64,000 nucleotides of DNA from positions 1,488,001 through 1,552,000 of the forward strand of contig NZ_CP032098.1 in NCBI RefSeq assembly GCF_003544935.1, written 5' to 3'. The position numbers were made by a program, and so were the translations under genes. Positions within the stretch are counted from its first letter, which is position 1; every line of letters starts with the position of its first letter. Under the pieces are notes generated by a model. The model did no database searches, was not told the origin of the DNA, and was given only the letters and a program-made list of their open reading frames with translations. Origin of the DNA: Malaciobacter molluscorum LMG 25693 (lineage in GTDB: Bacteria > Campylobacterota > Campylobacteria > Campylobacterales > Arcobacteraceae). This document shows positions 35,835 to 45,113 of the stretch, one piece after another.

Positions 35835-38800
35835 TATTTATCTCTCTAGCTCCTATATTACCATATCTATGGTATGAGTGAGAAATACTTTGTTCTTTAA
35901 AGTAATTTAATAACTCTATTCTTCCTTCCATCATTGGTTTCATTCTAACTACAAATGTACCTAAATGTTTAGAAGTTGCATCAAAAATAACTTCTGGAAC
36001 TTTTTTAATATCAGAATAAATAACTCTTTCATAATTATCTATTATTTCTGCAAGTTCTTCATCTGAATGCTTAACAATTCTATCTTTTGAAGTAAATAAT
36101 TCTTTCGCTTCTTTTAAGAAATTTTCAACTTTTTCATTTTCTAAAATAGAAACAGTAAAATTAACTTTTGCTACTCTTGCAGCTAAAATCCTACTTACTA
36201 CCTCAAAAATTGTATCATCATTACTAACTCTTATAATAATTCTATGTAAAGGTAAATATCTAAAATGATTATCTTCACCTCTTACTTCAAAATAATCTTT
36301 TTCTTTTGAAAATTCTGTTTCAAAGTTATATAAATAAGATTGTAATGCAATATCAAGTTTTCTAAAATCTTCATTGTCACTATTCTTTTCAACACAATTA
36401 TTTATAAATCTTGTAAGATCATTATTATATCTTTTTTCTATATTTGGATATGTTTTTTCTGTAAAATCAACAAACTGAGTAATATAGTTATGAATACCAA
36501 CTTTTCTACCTGCACCAACTGCTGATTTTCCCATTCCACCAAATGGTTGTCTTAAAACAATTGCACCTGTAGTTCCTCTATTTATATATAAATTACCAGC
36601 TTTTATATTTTCTCTCCAATAATTAACTTCTCTTTCATCTAATGTTTCAATACCAGAAGTTAATCCATATCCAGTGGCATTTACAATATTAACTGCATGT
36701 TCTAAATCTCTTGCTTTTATTACTGCAAGAACAGGTCCAAATAGTTCATTCATATGAATAAAACTATCCTCTTTTACTCCCCATTTAATTGAAGGTTTTA
36801 ACATATAATCATTTCCATCAACATATTCAGGAGCTAAAGCCCATTCTTCATTATCATCAAGATTTTCTAATGCGTGTTTTAAATTTCCAGATACTTTATT
36901 TGCTAATGTTCCTATTCTATTTTTAAAATCCCAAACTGAACCAACATCCATTGATTTAGCAGCATCTACCAATGCTTTTCTAAAGTTTTTATCATTATAT
37001 ACTTCTTCTTCTAAAACTAATAACGAAGTAGCACTACATTTTTGGCCAGAGTTTGCAAATGCACTATGACAAACATTTTTTATAGCTTGTTCTTTATCTG
37101 CCATATTAGTAACAATTGTAGCATCTTTACCACCAGTTTCCGCAGTCAAGAATAGATCAGGTCTAGTTTTTAACATAGCAGCCGCTGTATCTTCACCACC
37201 AGTTAAAATAACAAAATCAACATCTTTATTTCCAATTAAATGTTCACCAGCTAAAGCACCTGGGCAAGGAGCAAATTGTAATGCATTTTTTGATACTCCA
37301 GCATCCCAAAAACATTTGCACATTTCATAAGCAGTTAACGCAGCAACAGTCGCTGGCTTAATAATTACCGTATTACCAGCTGCAAGTGTAGCAGCAACTC
37401 CTCCTAAAGGAATAGCTACAGGGAAATTCCAAGGTGGAACAACAACCCCAACACCTTTCCCTTTAAAATCTAAATTCTCATATTTTTCAAAATATCTTGA
37501 TGCATAAGAATAAAACTCAATAAAATCAATTGCTTCACTAACTTCAACATCTGTTTCACCAAAAACTTTACCAACTTCAGCAGCAGCTACACCAATTAAA
37601 TCATCTCTTCTTTCTCTAACTTTAATTGCAGCTTGTTTTAATATCTTATGTCTTTGTTCATAAGTTTTACTTCTCCATCCATCAACATCATCTTTTGCAA
37701 CTTTCACTGCTTTTTTCAAATCTTCAGCAGTAGCCATAGCAATTTTACCTGCTATTACTCCATCTTTTAATTGAGACTTATCTAATGCTGTATATACATC
37801 TCTATCATCTACTAAATCTTCTCCACCAATAACAACTGGTTTTATATCATGTTTAGTATCTTTTGAAAATTTCCATTTTTTTGAAATAGTTTCTGCCCAT
37901 TTTTTATTTTGAGGTAAAACAAAATCAGTATCAGCTTCAGAATGATATGTATTTGTATCATATGATGAATTATTAAAATCATCCCATTTTTCTTCAAGTC
38001 TATTTTGTTTTCTAAAACTTCCAACATATGAAGTATCAATATGAGAAAAAGATTTTAAAAATAGATCTTTTTGTTTATTCCAATCAGATGAACCAACTTT
38101 TAAACCAAATGAATATCTAATAAAATTGTTTTCACCAGTATTCTCATCTAATCTTCTTACTAAATATGCAATAGCATTTGTAAACTGCTCTTTTGCAGCT
38201 GTTGGAGCATATAAAATTACACTTTTTGATATCTCTTTTATTGCAAGTCTTGCTGCTTCGCTCATACCTTCTAGCATTTCTAAAGTATGATATTCACTTG
38301 TACCATAATGTTGTGCAAGTGTAGTAGCATATGCTTGCTCAAACAAGTTATGAGAAGCAGTTCCTATGTGCATATATGGTGCATTCTCTTTTCTTAATGC
38401 AAATTCTGCCATTCTTTTATAGTTTGAATCCGTATCTAATTTATCAGTATAAGTTACCATTTCCCAATGTTTTTGACTAGCTTCAGTCTCTTCCATCTCC
38501 ATATTAGCACCTTTTACTAATCTAAACTTGATAGGACTTCCACCATTTTCAACTCTATTTTTTGCCCATTCAAGTAAATCTTTTTGCCATAAATGAGAAT
38601 CTGGGATATATGCTTGTAACACAATACCTGCATAAAAATCTTTGAATTCTGGTAATTCTAAAGTTCTTTTAAATACTTCTACAGTAATTGCTAAATCTCT
38701 ATACTCTTCCATATCTAAATTAATAAATTTATTTGTTTTTGTTCCATCAGGAGCAATATATGGATATTTTTTTGCTTGAGCATATATTAAAGATAATTTT

Positions 38801-39405
38801 TCAACTAGTGTTTTTACAGTACCTTCAAAATCTAATGAATTAATTTGAGAAAAAATAGTTGAAATCTTTATTGATATATAATCAATATTTGGATTTTCTA
38901 ATGCTTTCAAATATTTTTCAATTCTCTCTTCAGCTTCTTCTTCACCTAAAACAACTTCACCAATAAGATTAATATTTACTCTTGTATTCTCTTTTTTTCT
39001 CATTTTTAGATGATTATTAAAAGGCTCTTCTTCTCCTTTTAATACAACTGTTTTAGTATCTTCTCTAATCTCTTTTACAAATAAAGGAACAGATAAATCT
39101 GGTAAAAATTTACCAAAGTTTTTAAATAACCATAATAATGTTTTATCTTTTGTTGTAAAGAAATGTGCCATACCATGTTTTTCTAATAAGAAAATAATTT
39201 GATCTGCAACTCTATCATTTAGATTTGTTCTAAAGCATTGATCCATTAGCTCTATTAATAAAGCTTTATCTTCTGGATGCTCTAACATTTTGTTCATTTT
39301 TATATAAAACTGTTTATCATAATCACTAACAAGTTCTGTTGCTCTATTTTGCCATTTTTCTGCAAGAGAAATAGCTGAATTTATTAGTTCTTGTTGATTT
39401 TCCAT
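35827..39405 (-). CDS. putA: Bifunctional proline dehydrogenase / P5C dehydrogenase PutA
   Basis: PutA oxidises proline to glutamate in two steps. In 1192 residues the FAD-binding proline dehydrogenase comes first (INLDMEEYRDLAITVEVFKR, FRLVKGANMEMEE, HIGTASHNLFEQAYA). The NAD-dependent aldehyde dehydrogenase follows (GVVVPPWNFPVAIPLGGVAA, LTAETGGKDATIV, catalytic Cys in SGQKCSATSL, LFGPVLAV). A further domain of about 180 residues follows at the C-terminus. There is no N-terminal ribbon-helix-helix repressor domain, so it should not repress its own gene as the E. coli protein does. The liv uptake operon lies immediately upstream. Confidence 0.94.
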   Translation of the reverse strand: MENQQELINSAISLAEKWQNRATELVSDYDKQFYIKMNKMLEHPEDKALLIELMDQCFRTNLNDRVADQIIFLLEKHGMAHFFTTKDKTLLWLFKNFGKFLPDLSVPLFVKEIREDTKTVVLKGEEEPFNNHLKMRKKENTRVNINLIGEVVLGEEEAEERIEKYLKALENPNIDYISIKISTIFSQINSLDFEGTVKTLVEKLSLIYAQAKKYPYIAPDGTKTNKFINLDMEEYRDLAITVEVFKRTLELPEFKDFYAGIVLQAYIPDSHLWQKDLLEWAKNRVENGGSPIKFRLVKGANMEMEETEASQKHWEMVTYTDKLDTDSNYKRMAEFALRKENAPYMHIGTASHNLFEQAYATTLAQHYGTSEYHTLEMLEGMSEAARLAIKEISKSVILYAPTAAKEQFTNAIAYLVRRLDENTGENNFIRYSFGLKVGSSDWNKQKDLFLKSFSHIDTSYVGSFRKQNRLEEKWDDFNNSSYDTNTYHSEADTDFVLPQNKKWAETISKKWKFSKDTKHDIKPVVIGGEDLVDDRDVYTALDKSQLKDGVIAGKIAMATAEDLKKAVKVAKDDVDGWRSKTYEQRHKILKQAAIKVRERRDDLIGVAAAEVGKVFGETDVEVSEAIDFIEFYSYASRYFEKYENLDFKGKGVGVVVPPWNFPVAIPLGGVAATLAAGNTVIIKPATVAALTAYEMCKCFWDAGVSKNALQFAPCPGALAGEHLIGNKDVDFVILTGGEDTAAAMLKTRPDLFLTAETGGKDATIVTNMADKEQAIKNVCHSAFANSGQKCSATSLLVLEEEVYNDKNFRKALVDAAKSMDVGSVWDFKNRIGTLANKVSGNLKHALENLDDNEEWALAPEYVDGNDYMLKPSIKWGVKEDSFIHMNELFGPVLAVIKARDLEHAVNIVNATGYGLTSGIETLDEREVNYWRENIKAGNLYINRGTTGAIVLRQPFGGMGKSAVGAGRKVGIHNYITQFVDFTEKTYPNIEKRYNNDLTRFINNCVEKNSDNEDFRKLDIALQSYLYNFETEFSKEKDYFEVRGEDNHFRYLPLHRIIIRVSNDDTIFEVVSRILAARVAKVNFTVSILENEKVENFLKEAKELFTSKDRIVKHSDEELAEIIDNYERVIYSDIKKVPEVIFDATSKHLGTFVVRMKPMMEGRIELLNYFKEQSISHSYHRYGNIGAREINKK

Positions 39406-39455
39406 TGATACTTCCTTAAATTAATTATTATTTAAATTAAAATTTAGTAGCCTTG

Positions 39456-39512
39456 TTTGTATTTTTCTAAATATACAAATAAGAGGGCTTCTCCGGCAAG
39501 TTAATCCCTCTT
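39456..39512 (-). promoter_or_regulatory. Two tandem hairpins between livF and putA
   Basis: On the minus strand the first hairpin is AAGAGGG-ATTAA-CTT, loop GCCGGAG, AAG-CCCTCTT (39481-39512). The second is TTTGTAT / ATACAAA (39456-39479). The first is notably GC-rich for this chromosome. It may terminate the liv operon, though its U-tail is poor, or form a structured putA leader, since the pair lies within 110 bp upstream of the putA start. Confidence 0.5.
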
Positions 39513-39535
39513 TCTACTTAATATTTTTTTCTTAT

Positions 39536-40258
39536 TTAATGTTTTTTACCTAAATATGCTTCTTGGATTGCTTCAGAATTTAATAACTCTTCAGATGTTC
39601 CTTCATGTGTTATTTTTCCTACTTCAAGCACATACCCTCTATTAGCAAGTTTTAATGCTGCTTTTGCATTTTGTTCAACAATTAAAACTGTCATCCCCGT
39701 TTGAGCAATTTCTTTAATTGCTTTAAAAATTGATTTTACCAAAATTGGTGCTAAACCTAAACTTGGTTCATCTAAAATAAGTAGTTTTGGCTTACTCATG
39801 ATTGCTCTACCAATTGCTAACATTTGCTGTTCTCCACCACTTAAAGTACCAGAAAGCTGTTTTTTTCTCTCTTTTAATCTTGGTAAAATATCATAAATCC
39901 ATTCTAAAGTCTCCTTATCATGAGATTTTAATGTATATGCTCCCATCATTAAGTTTTCTTCAACTGTTAAAGTTCCAAAAACTCTTCTTCCTTCAGGAGA
40001 ATGAGACATCCCTAAACTTACTATATCATGTGCAGGAGTATTTGTAATATCATTTTTATCAAAAATTATATTACCTTGTTTTGGTTTCAATAATCCAGAA
40101 ATGGTTTTTAAAGTTGTTGTTTTACCAGCACCATTTGCCCCTAGAATCGTTACAACTTCACCTTTTTTTACTTTAAGTGAGATTCCTTTAATTGCAGCAA
40201 TTGCTCCGTAACTTACATGTAAATCTCTTACATCTAATAATATTTCATCATTTTGCAT
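39536..40258 (-). CDS. livF: Branched-chain amino-acid ABC transporter ATPase LivF
   Basis: One of two ATPases of a high-affinity amino-acid importer. The 240-residue protein has Walker A GANGAGKTTT, the LSGGEQQML signature, Walker B LLILDEPSLGLAPI and the switch His region VLIVEQNA; the SLGLAP stretch is typical of LivF. It overlaps livG by 1 nt at the end of livK-livH-livM-livG-livF. Confidence 0.95.
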   Translation of the reverse strand: MQNDEILLDVRDLHVSYGAIAAIKGISLKVKKGEVVTILGANGAGKTTTLKTISGLLKPKQGNIIFDKNDITNTPAHDIVSLGMSHSPEGRRVFGTLTVEENLMMGAYTLKSHDKETLEWIYDILPRLKERKKQLSGTLSGGEQQMLAIGRAIMSKPKLLILDEPSLGLAPILVKSIFKAIKEIAQTGMTVLIVEQNAKAALKLANRGYVLEVGKITHEGTSEELLNSEAIQEAYLGKKH

Positions 40259-41037
40259 TAATCTTCATCCTCGTCATCATCACTTCCAATATAAGCTTCA
40301 ATAACTCTAGGGTCATCTTGAACAAAACTAGGAAGACCTTGAGAAATTTCTTTTCCAAAGTTAATAACAGTAATATAATCTGTAAGTTTCATTACCATCT
40401 CCATATCATGTTCAATCATCATAATACCAAGTCCCATCTCTTTTATCTTCAAGATAATATCAGTAAGCTCTATTGTTTCATTTTCATTAAGACCAGCTGC
40501 AGGTTCATCTAAAATAAGAAGTTCTGGTTCTGCTGCCAAAGCCCGTGCCATTTCAACTTTTCTTTGATTACCATATGATAAATCAGTAGTTGGTGTCATT
40601 GCATATTTTGTAAGATTAAAAAACTCCATAAGTTCTTCAACTTTTTTCCAATATTTTTGTTCATCTTTTCTAAATCCAGGAGTATGAACAATTGAATGGT
40701 ACCATTTTTGTTTTGATTTCGTATGACATCCAGCCATAATATTTTCTGCAACACTCATATCTTTAAATAATCGAATATTTTGAAATGTTCTTAAAACACC
40801 TTTTTGCGCAATTTTATGAGGAGACATTCCAGTAATATCTTCACCTTTATATCTTATACTTCCTTTTTCAGGTCTATAAATTCCAGTTACACAGTTAAAT
40901 AATGTAGTTTTACCTGCACCATTTGGACCAATAATTCCATATATTTGTCCTGGTTTTACTTTTATTGTCAAATCATCAATTGCAACTAAGCCAAAGAAAA
41001 ATTTTGAAACATTCTCTATTTCTAATACATATTTCAT
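40258..41037 (-). CDS. livG: Branched-chain amino-acid ABC transporter ATPase LivG
   Basis: The second ATPase of the importer: Walker A GPNGAGKTTLFN, a long insertion with LRTFQNIRLF that is typical of LivG, signature LSYGNQRKVEMARAL, Walker B LLILDEPAAGLNENE and MMIEHDMEMVM. The 259-residue length is standard, with an acidic tail SDDDEDED. Start and stop overlap the flanking genes by 1 nt. Confidence 0.95.
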   Translation of the reverse strand: MKYVLEIENVSKFFFGLVAIDDLTIKVKPGQIYGIIGPNGAGKTTLFNCVTGIYRPEKGSIRYKGEDITGMSPHKIAQKGVLRTFQNIRLFKDMSVAENIMAGCHTKSKQKWYHSIVHTPGFRKDEQKYWKKVEELMEFFNLTKYAMTPTTDLSYGNQRKVEMARALAAEPELLILDEPAAGLNENETIELTDIILKIKEMGLGIMMIEHDMEMVMKLTDYITVINFGKEISQGLPSFVQDDPRVIEAYIGSDDDEDED

Positions 41038-42002
41038 TATTTCTCTCCTTTTAATGAAGCTGCTTTTTTCTTCAAGTAATTAGGAATATTTCCAAAAGTT
41101 GCTGGCCATACACCATTTGGTCTTAAAATCATTGTTAATACCATAGCTGCACCAAAAATCAAATATCTAGATTCTTTAAATTCAGTAAATAATTCAGGTA
41201 ATACGAACATTACAAATGTTCCAATAATAACTCCAGGAAGAGAAGCTGAACCACCTACAAGAACAATTGCAAAGAACATAACTGATTGCATAAAGTTAAA
41301 TGATTCTGGACTAACTGCTGAATATTGGATTGTAAATACAACACCTGCTGCTCCAGCAATAGCTGCACCTAATGCAAATGCAAATAATTTATAATAAGAT
41401 ACATTTATTCCCATAGATTTTGCAGCAATTTCATCTTTATGAATATAATAAAGTGCTCTACCATATCTTGAATTATCTAAGTTTCTAATAATAAATAAAG
41501 TAGTAATTAATAAAAAGAATGCAATATAATATATTGCTTTATCTGAAGATAGTTCATATCCAAAAATTCTTGCAACATCAATTCCAAAAATTCCATTTGG
41601 ACCACCAGTTAAATCAAATATATTATTTTTTAATACTTGTTCAAAAATAATATTAAAACCAATAGTTGCAACTAATAAATAATCACCCCTTAAATGAATA
41701 ATTGGTCCTGCTAACAAAACTGCTATTATTACAGGGAAAATTATTGCAAAAGGAATTGTTTCAACTATTTCAAATCCAAAATGAACATTTAATATTGCAG
41801 TTGTATAAGCACCAATACCGAAAAATATTGCATGCCCCATATTAAATATACCTGCTCGTCCTAAAATAATATCTTGAGAAAAAGCTACCACTGAAAATAC
41901 TAAAAATGTAATTCCAATACTTAACCATGCAGAATCAACTAAAAATGGGAAAAACCCCATAAATAATATAAATATTGTTGCTATTATTGTTGTTTTATTC
42001 AT
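41037..42002 (-). CDS. livM: Branched-chain amino-acid ABC transporter permease LivM
   Basis: An inner-membrane permease of 321 residues with about nine to ten helices. The LivM signatures are DIILGRAGIFNMGHAIFFGI near 45-65, the TGGPNGIFGI loop, and SMGINVSYYKLFAFALGAAI in the EAA-like coupling region. It pairs with LivH and rests on the LivG/LivF ATPases. It overlaps both neighbours by 1 nt. Confidence 0.95.
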   Translation of the reverse strand: MNKTTIIATIFILFMGFFPFLVDSAWLSIGITFLVFSVVAFSQDIILGRAGIFNMGHAIFFGIGAYTTAILNVHFGFEIVETIPFAIIFPVIIAVLLAGPIIHLRGDYLLVATIGFNIIFEQVLKNNIFDLTGGPNGIFGIDVARIFGYELSSDKAIYYIAFFLLITTLFIIRNLDNSRYGRALYYIHKDEIAAKSMGINVSYYKLFAFALGAAIAGAAGVVFTIQYSAVSPESFNFMQSVMFFAIVLVGGSASLPGVIIGTFVMFVLPELFTEFKESRYLIFGAAMVLTMILRPNGVWPATFGNIPNYLKKKAASLKGEK

Positions 42003-42904
42003 TACACTTTCTCCGCTATTTTTTCACCAAGAATACCAGTTGGTCTAACTATTAATATTATGATCAATAATATAAAAGTAAAAGTATCTGCCCATTCAGT
42101 TGAAATATAACCAGAAATCATTGCATTAAATAACCCTAATAATAATCCACCAAGCATAGCACCAGGAATACTACCAATACCACCAATAATTGCTGCAATA
42201 AATGCATTTAAACCATAAAGCCATCCCATATCAAATGTTAAACCTCTATAATAAATACCTATAAAAAGTCCACCAACTGCACCTAGTGCTGAACCAACAA
42301 TAAATATAATCATAATAATTCTATTAACATTAATTCCCATTAATTTTGCTGCATCTTGATCTATTGCAGTAGCTCTAATTGCTGTTCCAATTTTAGTTTT
42401 ATTAATAAAAAAATAAAGAGCAACCATTAAAACTGCCGATAATGCTAATATAATAACTTGAGTAAATGTAAGAATAACTCCACCTATTTGCCATGTTGTA
42501 TTTGGTATTAAATTTGAAGGGAATATCTTCATATTTGGTCCCCAAATTAACATAATTGAATTCTGAATAACTAAAGAAGCTCCTAAAGCAGATACAACTG
42601 CACTTAATCTTGGCGCAGTTCTCAAAGGTTTATAAGCTAGTCTTTCTAAAACTACTCCAACAAAAGCAACAATTAAAGCAGTAAATAAAAATATTGTTAT
42701 AACTGTAAATATTGAATTTGCATTTGCACCAAAGAATTGTGAAAAAATTGTTAGTCCCACATAAGCAGAAAAAGCAACTAAGTCACCGTGTGCGAAGTTG
42801 ATTAACTTCATCACACCGTAAACCATAGTATAACCTAATGCTACTAATGCATAAAGACTTCCAATAGTTAAACCATTAATTAACTGTTGAAAAAAAATAT
42901 CCAT
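42002..42904 (-). CDS. livH: Branched-chain amino-acid ABC transporter permease LivH
   Basis: The partner permease, 300 residues: QQLINGLTIGSLYALVALGY at the N-terminus, KLINFAHGDLVAFSAYVGL, AIDQDAAKLMGINVNRII as coupling helix, and GLNAFIAAIIGGIGSIPGAM near the end, all standard for LivH. It starts 8 nt after the binding-protein stop. Confidence 0.96.
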   Translation of the reverse strand: MDIFFQQLINGLTIGSLYALVALGYTMVYGVMKLINFAHGDLVAFSAYVGLTIFSQFFGANANSIFTVITIFLFTALIVAFVGVVLERLAYKPLRTAPRLSAVVSALGASLVIQNSIMLIWGPNMKIFPSNLIPNTTWQIGGVILTFTQVIILALSAVLMVALYFFINKTKIGTAIRATAIDQDAAKLMGINVNRIIMIIFIVGSALGAVGGLFIGIYYRGLTFDMGWLYGLNAFIAAIIGGIGSIPGAMLGGLLLGLFNAMISGYISTEWADTFTFILLIIILIVRPTGILGEKIAEKV

Positions 42905-42912
42905 TTTTTGCC

Positions 42913-44034
42913 TTATTCTATAACTTTATAAGAACCATCTTTTTGGATTTCATACACTATAAATTTAGCACCAATTCTTTCACCATCTTCTCTAAAAGTA
43001 ACAGGTCCTGTAATACCTGGGAAATCTTTTAAAGTATGTAAATAATCTGATATTTTTTTAGTATCGAAAGATTTTGTTTTTTCTACACCATGAATAATTG
43101 CTCTTAATCCATCTGCATTAACAACTGCCCAAATTGAAGGTGGCTTCATATTATATGTATCTTCATAAGCTTTTAAATATTTTTTAGCCTCTTTATAAGG
43201 TAAAATATCTGGTGTAGGGAAGTTAATTAAAACTGTACCTTCTGCTGCACTTCCAGCAAGTTTTAAGAAATCAGGATTATCATTCGAGTCTCCACCAACA
43301 AAATCAGCATCAATTCCTAATTGTTTTTGTTGAGCTCTTAAAAGACCTCCATCAGTATAATATCCTGAATAATAAATTACATCTGGATTCATTGATTTAA
43401 TTTTTGTTAACATTGCAGTAAAGTTTTGAGTACCTGATTTAATCTTTCCTCTAAAAATTACATTTCCACCGATTTTTTTAATTGATTCTTCAGTTGCATC
43501 ACCTAAACCTTCAGAATAAGAAGAGTAATCAGATAAAACAACTATTTTTTTGTATTTTTTGATATTTACAAAATAATCTGCTGTAAAATCACTTTGTGCA
43601 GAATTTGGAAATGAATTTCTAAAAAATGTCCAAAATTTTCTTTTAATTAAAGAATCACTTGTACCATCACTAGTTTGAAGAACTTTATTTCTATAATAAG
43701 TTGTTTGAGCTGCTTCAGTTGCACCTGAAGTATAAGAACCTATTACTGCAAAAACACCTGCATTTACTAATTTCTTAGCACAAACTGCAGCTTTTTGAGC
43801 TTTTGCTTCATCATCACAAGTAATTACTTCAATTTTTTTACCAAGCAATCCACCTTGTTTATTCTTTTCATTTACAATTAATTTAACAAACTGATCAATT
43901 CCTTGACCTTCATTTGCGTACTTTCCAGTAATTGGTGCTTGAACACCGATCTTTACTGTATCTGCTAATAAACTTGAGCTTGCAACAATTGCACTTAATG
44001 CAACAGCACTTGCTAGTTTAGATAACTTAATCAT
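42913..44034 (-). CDS. livK: Branched-chain amino-acid ABC transporter substrate-binding protein
   Basis: The periplasmic binding protein of the importer: signal peptide (LSKLASAVALSAIVASSSLL), then TVKIGVQAPITGKYANEGQG and the bilobed Leu/Ile/Val-binding fold (VITCDDEAKAQKAA, AVIGSYTSGATEAA, IVVLSDYSSYSEGLG, DVIYYSGYYTDGGLL). At 373 residues it is of normal length. The ligand cannot be assigned; the putA neighbour makes proline or a mixed amino-acid range as plausible as leucine. Confidence 0.92.
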   Translation of the reverse strand: MIKLSKLASAVALSAIVASSSLLADTVKIGVQAPITGKYANEGQGIDQFVKLIVNEKNKQGGLLGKKIEVITCDDEAKAQKAAVCAKKLVNAGVFAVIGSYTSGATEAAQTTYYRNKVLQTSDGTSDSLIKRKFWTFFRNSFPNSAQSDFTADYFVNIKKYKKIVVLSDYSSYSEGLGDATEESIKKIGGNVIFRGKIKSGTQNFTAMLTKIKSMNPDVIYYSGYYTDGGLLRAQQKQLGIDADFVGGDSNDNPDFLKLAGSAAEGTVLINFPTPDILPYKEAKKYLKAYEDTYNMKPPSIWAVVNADGLRAIIHGVEKTKSFDTKKISDYLHTLKDFPGITGPVTFREDGERIGAKFIVYEIQKDGSYKVIE

Positions 44035-44049
44035 TTTTTCTCCTTTTTT

Positions 44050-44712
44050 TTATTTAAAATTTGGTTCTATGATATAACAACCAATAGAATATTCACCGAT
44101 GTTTGGAATAACTTTTACATTACCTCCTTCAAATCTTGATTTTAAATTAGAATAAGAACTTACTATCTTATCAAAATTATCAATAATTTCTTCAATTCTT
44201 TGTTCGCTTTTTTTACGAGCACTATTTGAAATATCTAAATAAAATGCAAACAATCCATAATCTAAAGTAGAATCAGAAAGTTTTTCTCTATCAATCATTT
44301 TACACATTTTTTCAATTTCATTTTTATACTCTTCTTTTACATTTCTAACACCATTTTTAATACTCATAATAACTCTTGAAATAGAATCATTGTCACTTTT
44401 ATGTTCAAATCTTTCATCTAGTGTTAAACACATTATATCTTGTGCTAAATATTTAGTTTTCATAAAATCTCTAAAATCTCTTCTTGAAGGTAAAGAACAT
44501 CTTAATATATCTGCAACTGGTGCATCAATAAAAATTTCTGGAGCATTTTCAAGTTTTGCAATTTCTTGTGAAATATGTATTGTTAAAAATTTAGCAGGAG
44601 CATAAGATAAAAATAGTTCATCAGCAGTCCAATAAGTAAAATTATTCTTAGCTGTTTCAATTCCTTTAATTACTGAATTAATGATTTCTTTTTGAGAAGG
44701 GAATTTATGCAT
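44050..44712 (-). CDS. Protein of unknown function heading the liv operon
   Basis: A soluble 220-residue protein that I do not recognise. It opens MHKFPSQKEIINSVIKGIET, has EIFIDAPVADILRCSLPSRR and the acidic helical stretch RVIMSIKNGVRNVKEEYKNE. The end, VKVIPNIGEYSIGCYIIEPN, looks like beta strands. It lies 15 nt before livK and overlaps the 79-residue ribbon-helix-helix-like gene by 8 nt, so all seven genes are probably one transcript. The pairing of a small DNA-binding-type protein with a larger unknown one recalls a toxin-antitoxin or regulator-cofactor arrangement. Confidence 0.6.
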   Translation of the reverse strand: MHKFPSQKEIINSVIKGIETAKNNFTYWTADELFLSYAPAKFLTIHISQEIAKLENAPEIFIDAPVADILRCSLPSRRDFRDFMKTKYLAQDIMCLTLDERFEHKSDNDSISRVIMSIKNGVRNVKEEYKNEIEKMCKMIDREKLSDSTLDYGLFAFYLDISNSARKKSEQRIEEIIDNFDKIVSSYSNLKSRFEGGNVKVIPNIGEYSIGCYIIEPNFK

Positions 44713-44944
44713 TATTTTCTCCTACATAATTTTCATCAACTTCTTCTATTATTCCACTTTCATATAAAATATCTTCAATTAATTTATTTTTTGAGATATT
44801 TATTTGATTAGATAAAACAACTAAGGCATTATCTAGTCTTTTATCTATTTTAATAGTAAGTTGAGAGATTTCTCTCTTATTAGTATTCAGATGTTTTTCA
44901 ATTACACTTTGAATAATTTTTCTTTTATTTTTTTGTTTTGCCAT
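44705..44944 (-). CDS. Small ribbon-helix-helix-like protein
   Basis: The 79-residue protein has a basic N-terminus (MAKQKNKRKIIQSVIEKHLN), a predicted beta strand SQLTIKIDKRLDNALVVLSN, and two helices ending SKNKLIEDILYESGI. That order is the CopG/Arc ribbon-helix-helix fold used by small repressors and antitoxins. It is the first gene of the liv transcript and overlaps the next by 8 nt, so it could autoregulate the operon. Confidence 0.6.
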   Translation of the reverse strand: MAKQKNKRKIIQSVIEKHLNTNKREISQLTIKIDKRLDNALVVLSNQINISKNKLIEDILYESGIIEEVDENYVGENNA

Positions 44945-45113
44945 AACTCTTACACTGTATTAAATTTTAGTATTACTAAAGGTAGTACCAATAATTATGT
45001 AATCATTATTTCATATGAAAACTTAACTGAAACTTAAATTTAGTGTAATTATTGTGTAATTTTTATCCAATTTTAACAATTACTCAAATTTTTTAACAAA
45101 TGCTATTTTTTTG

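Noticed and set aside
44945-45113. Direct repeats of GTGTAAT and TGCTATTTTT between the RHH-like gene and the EamA gene
   Set aside because: They are short and fall in very AT-rich DNA where such repeats arise by chance; no clear operator symmetry was found.
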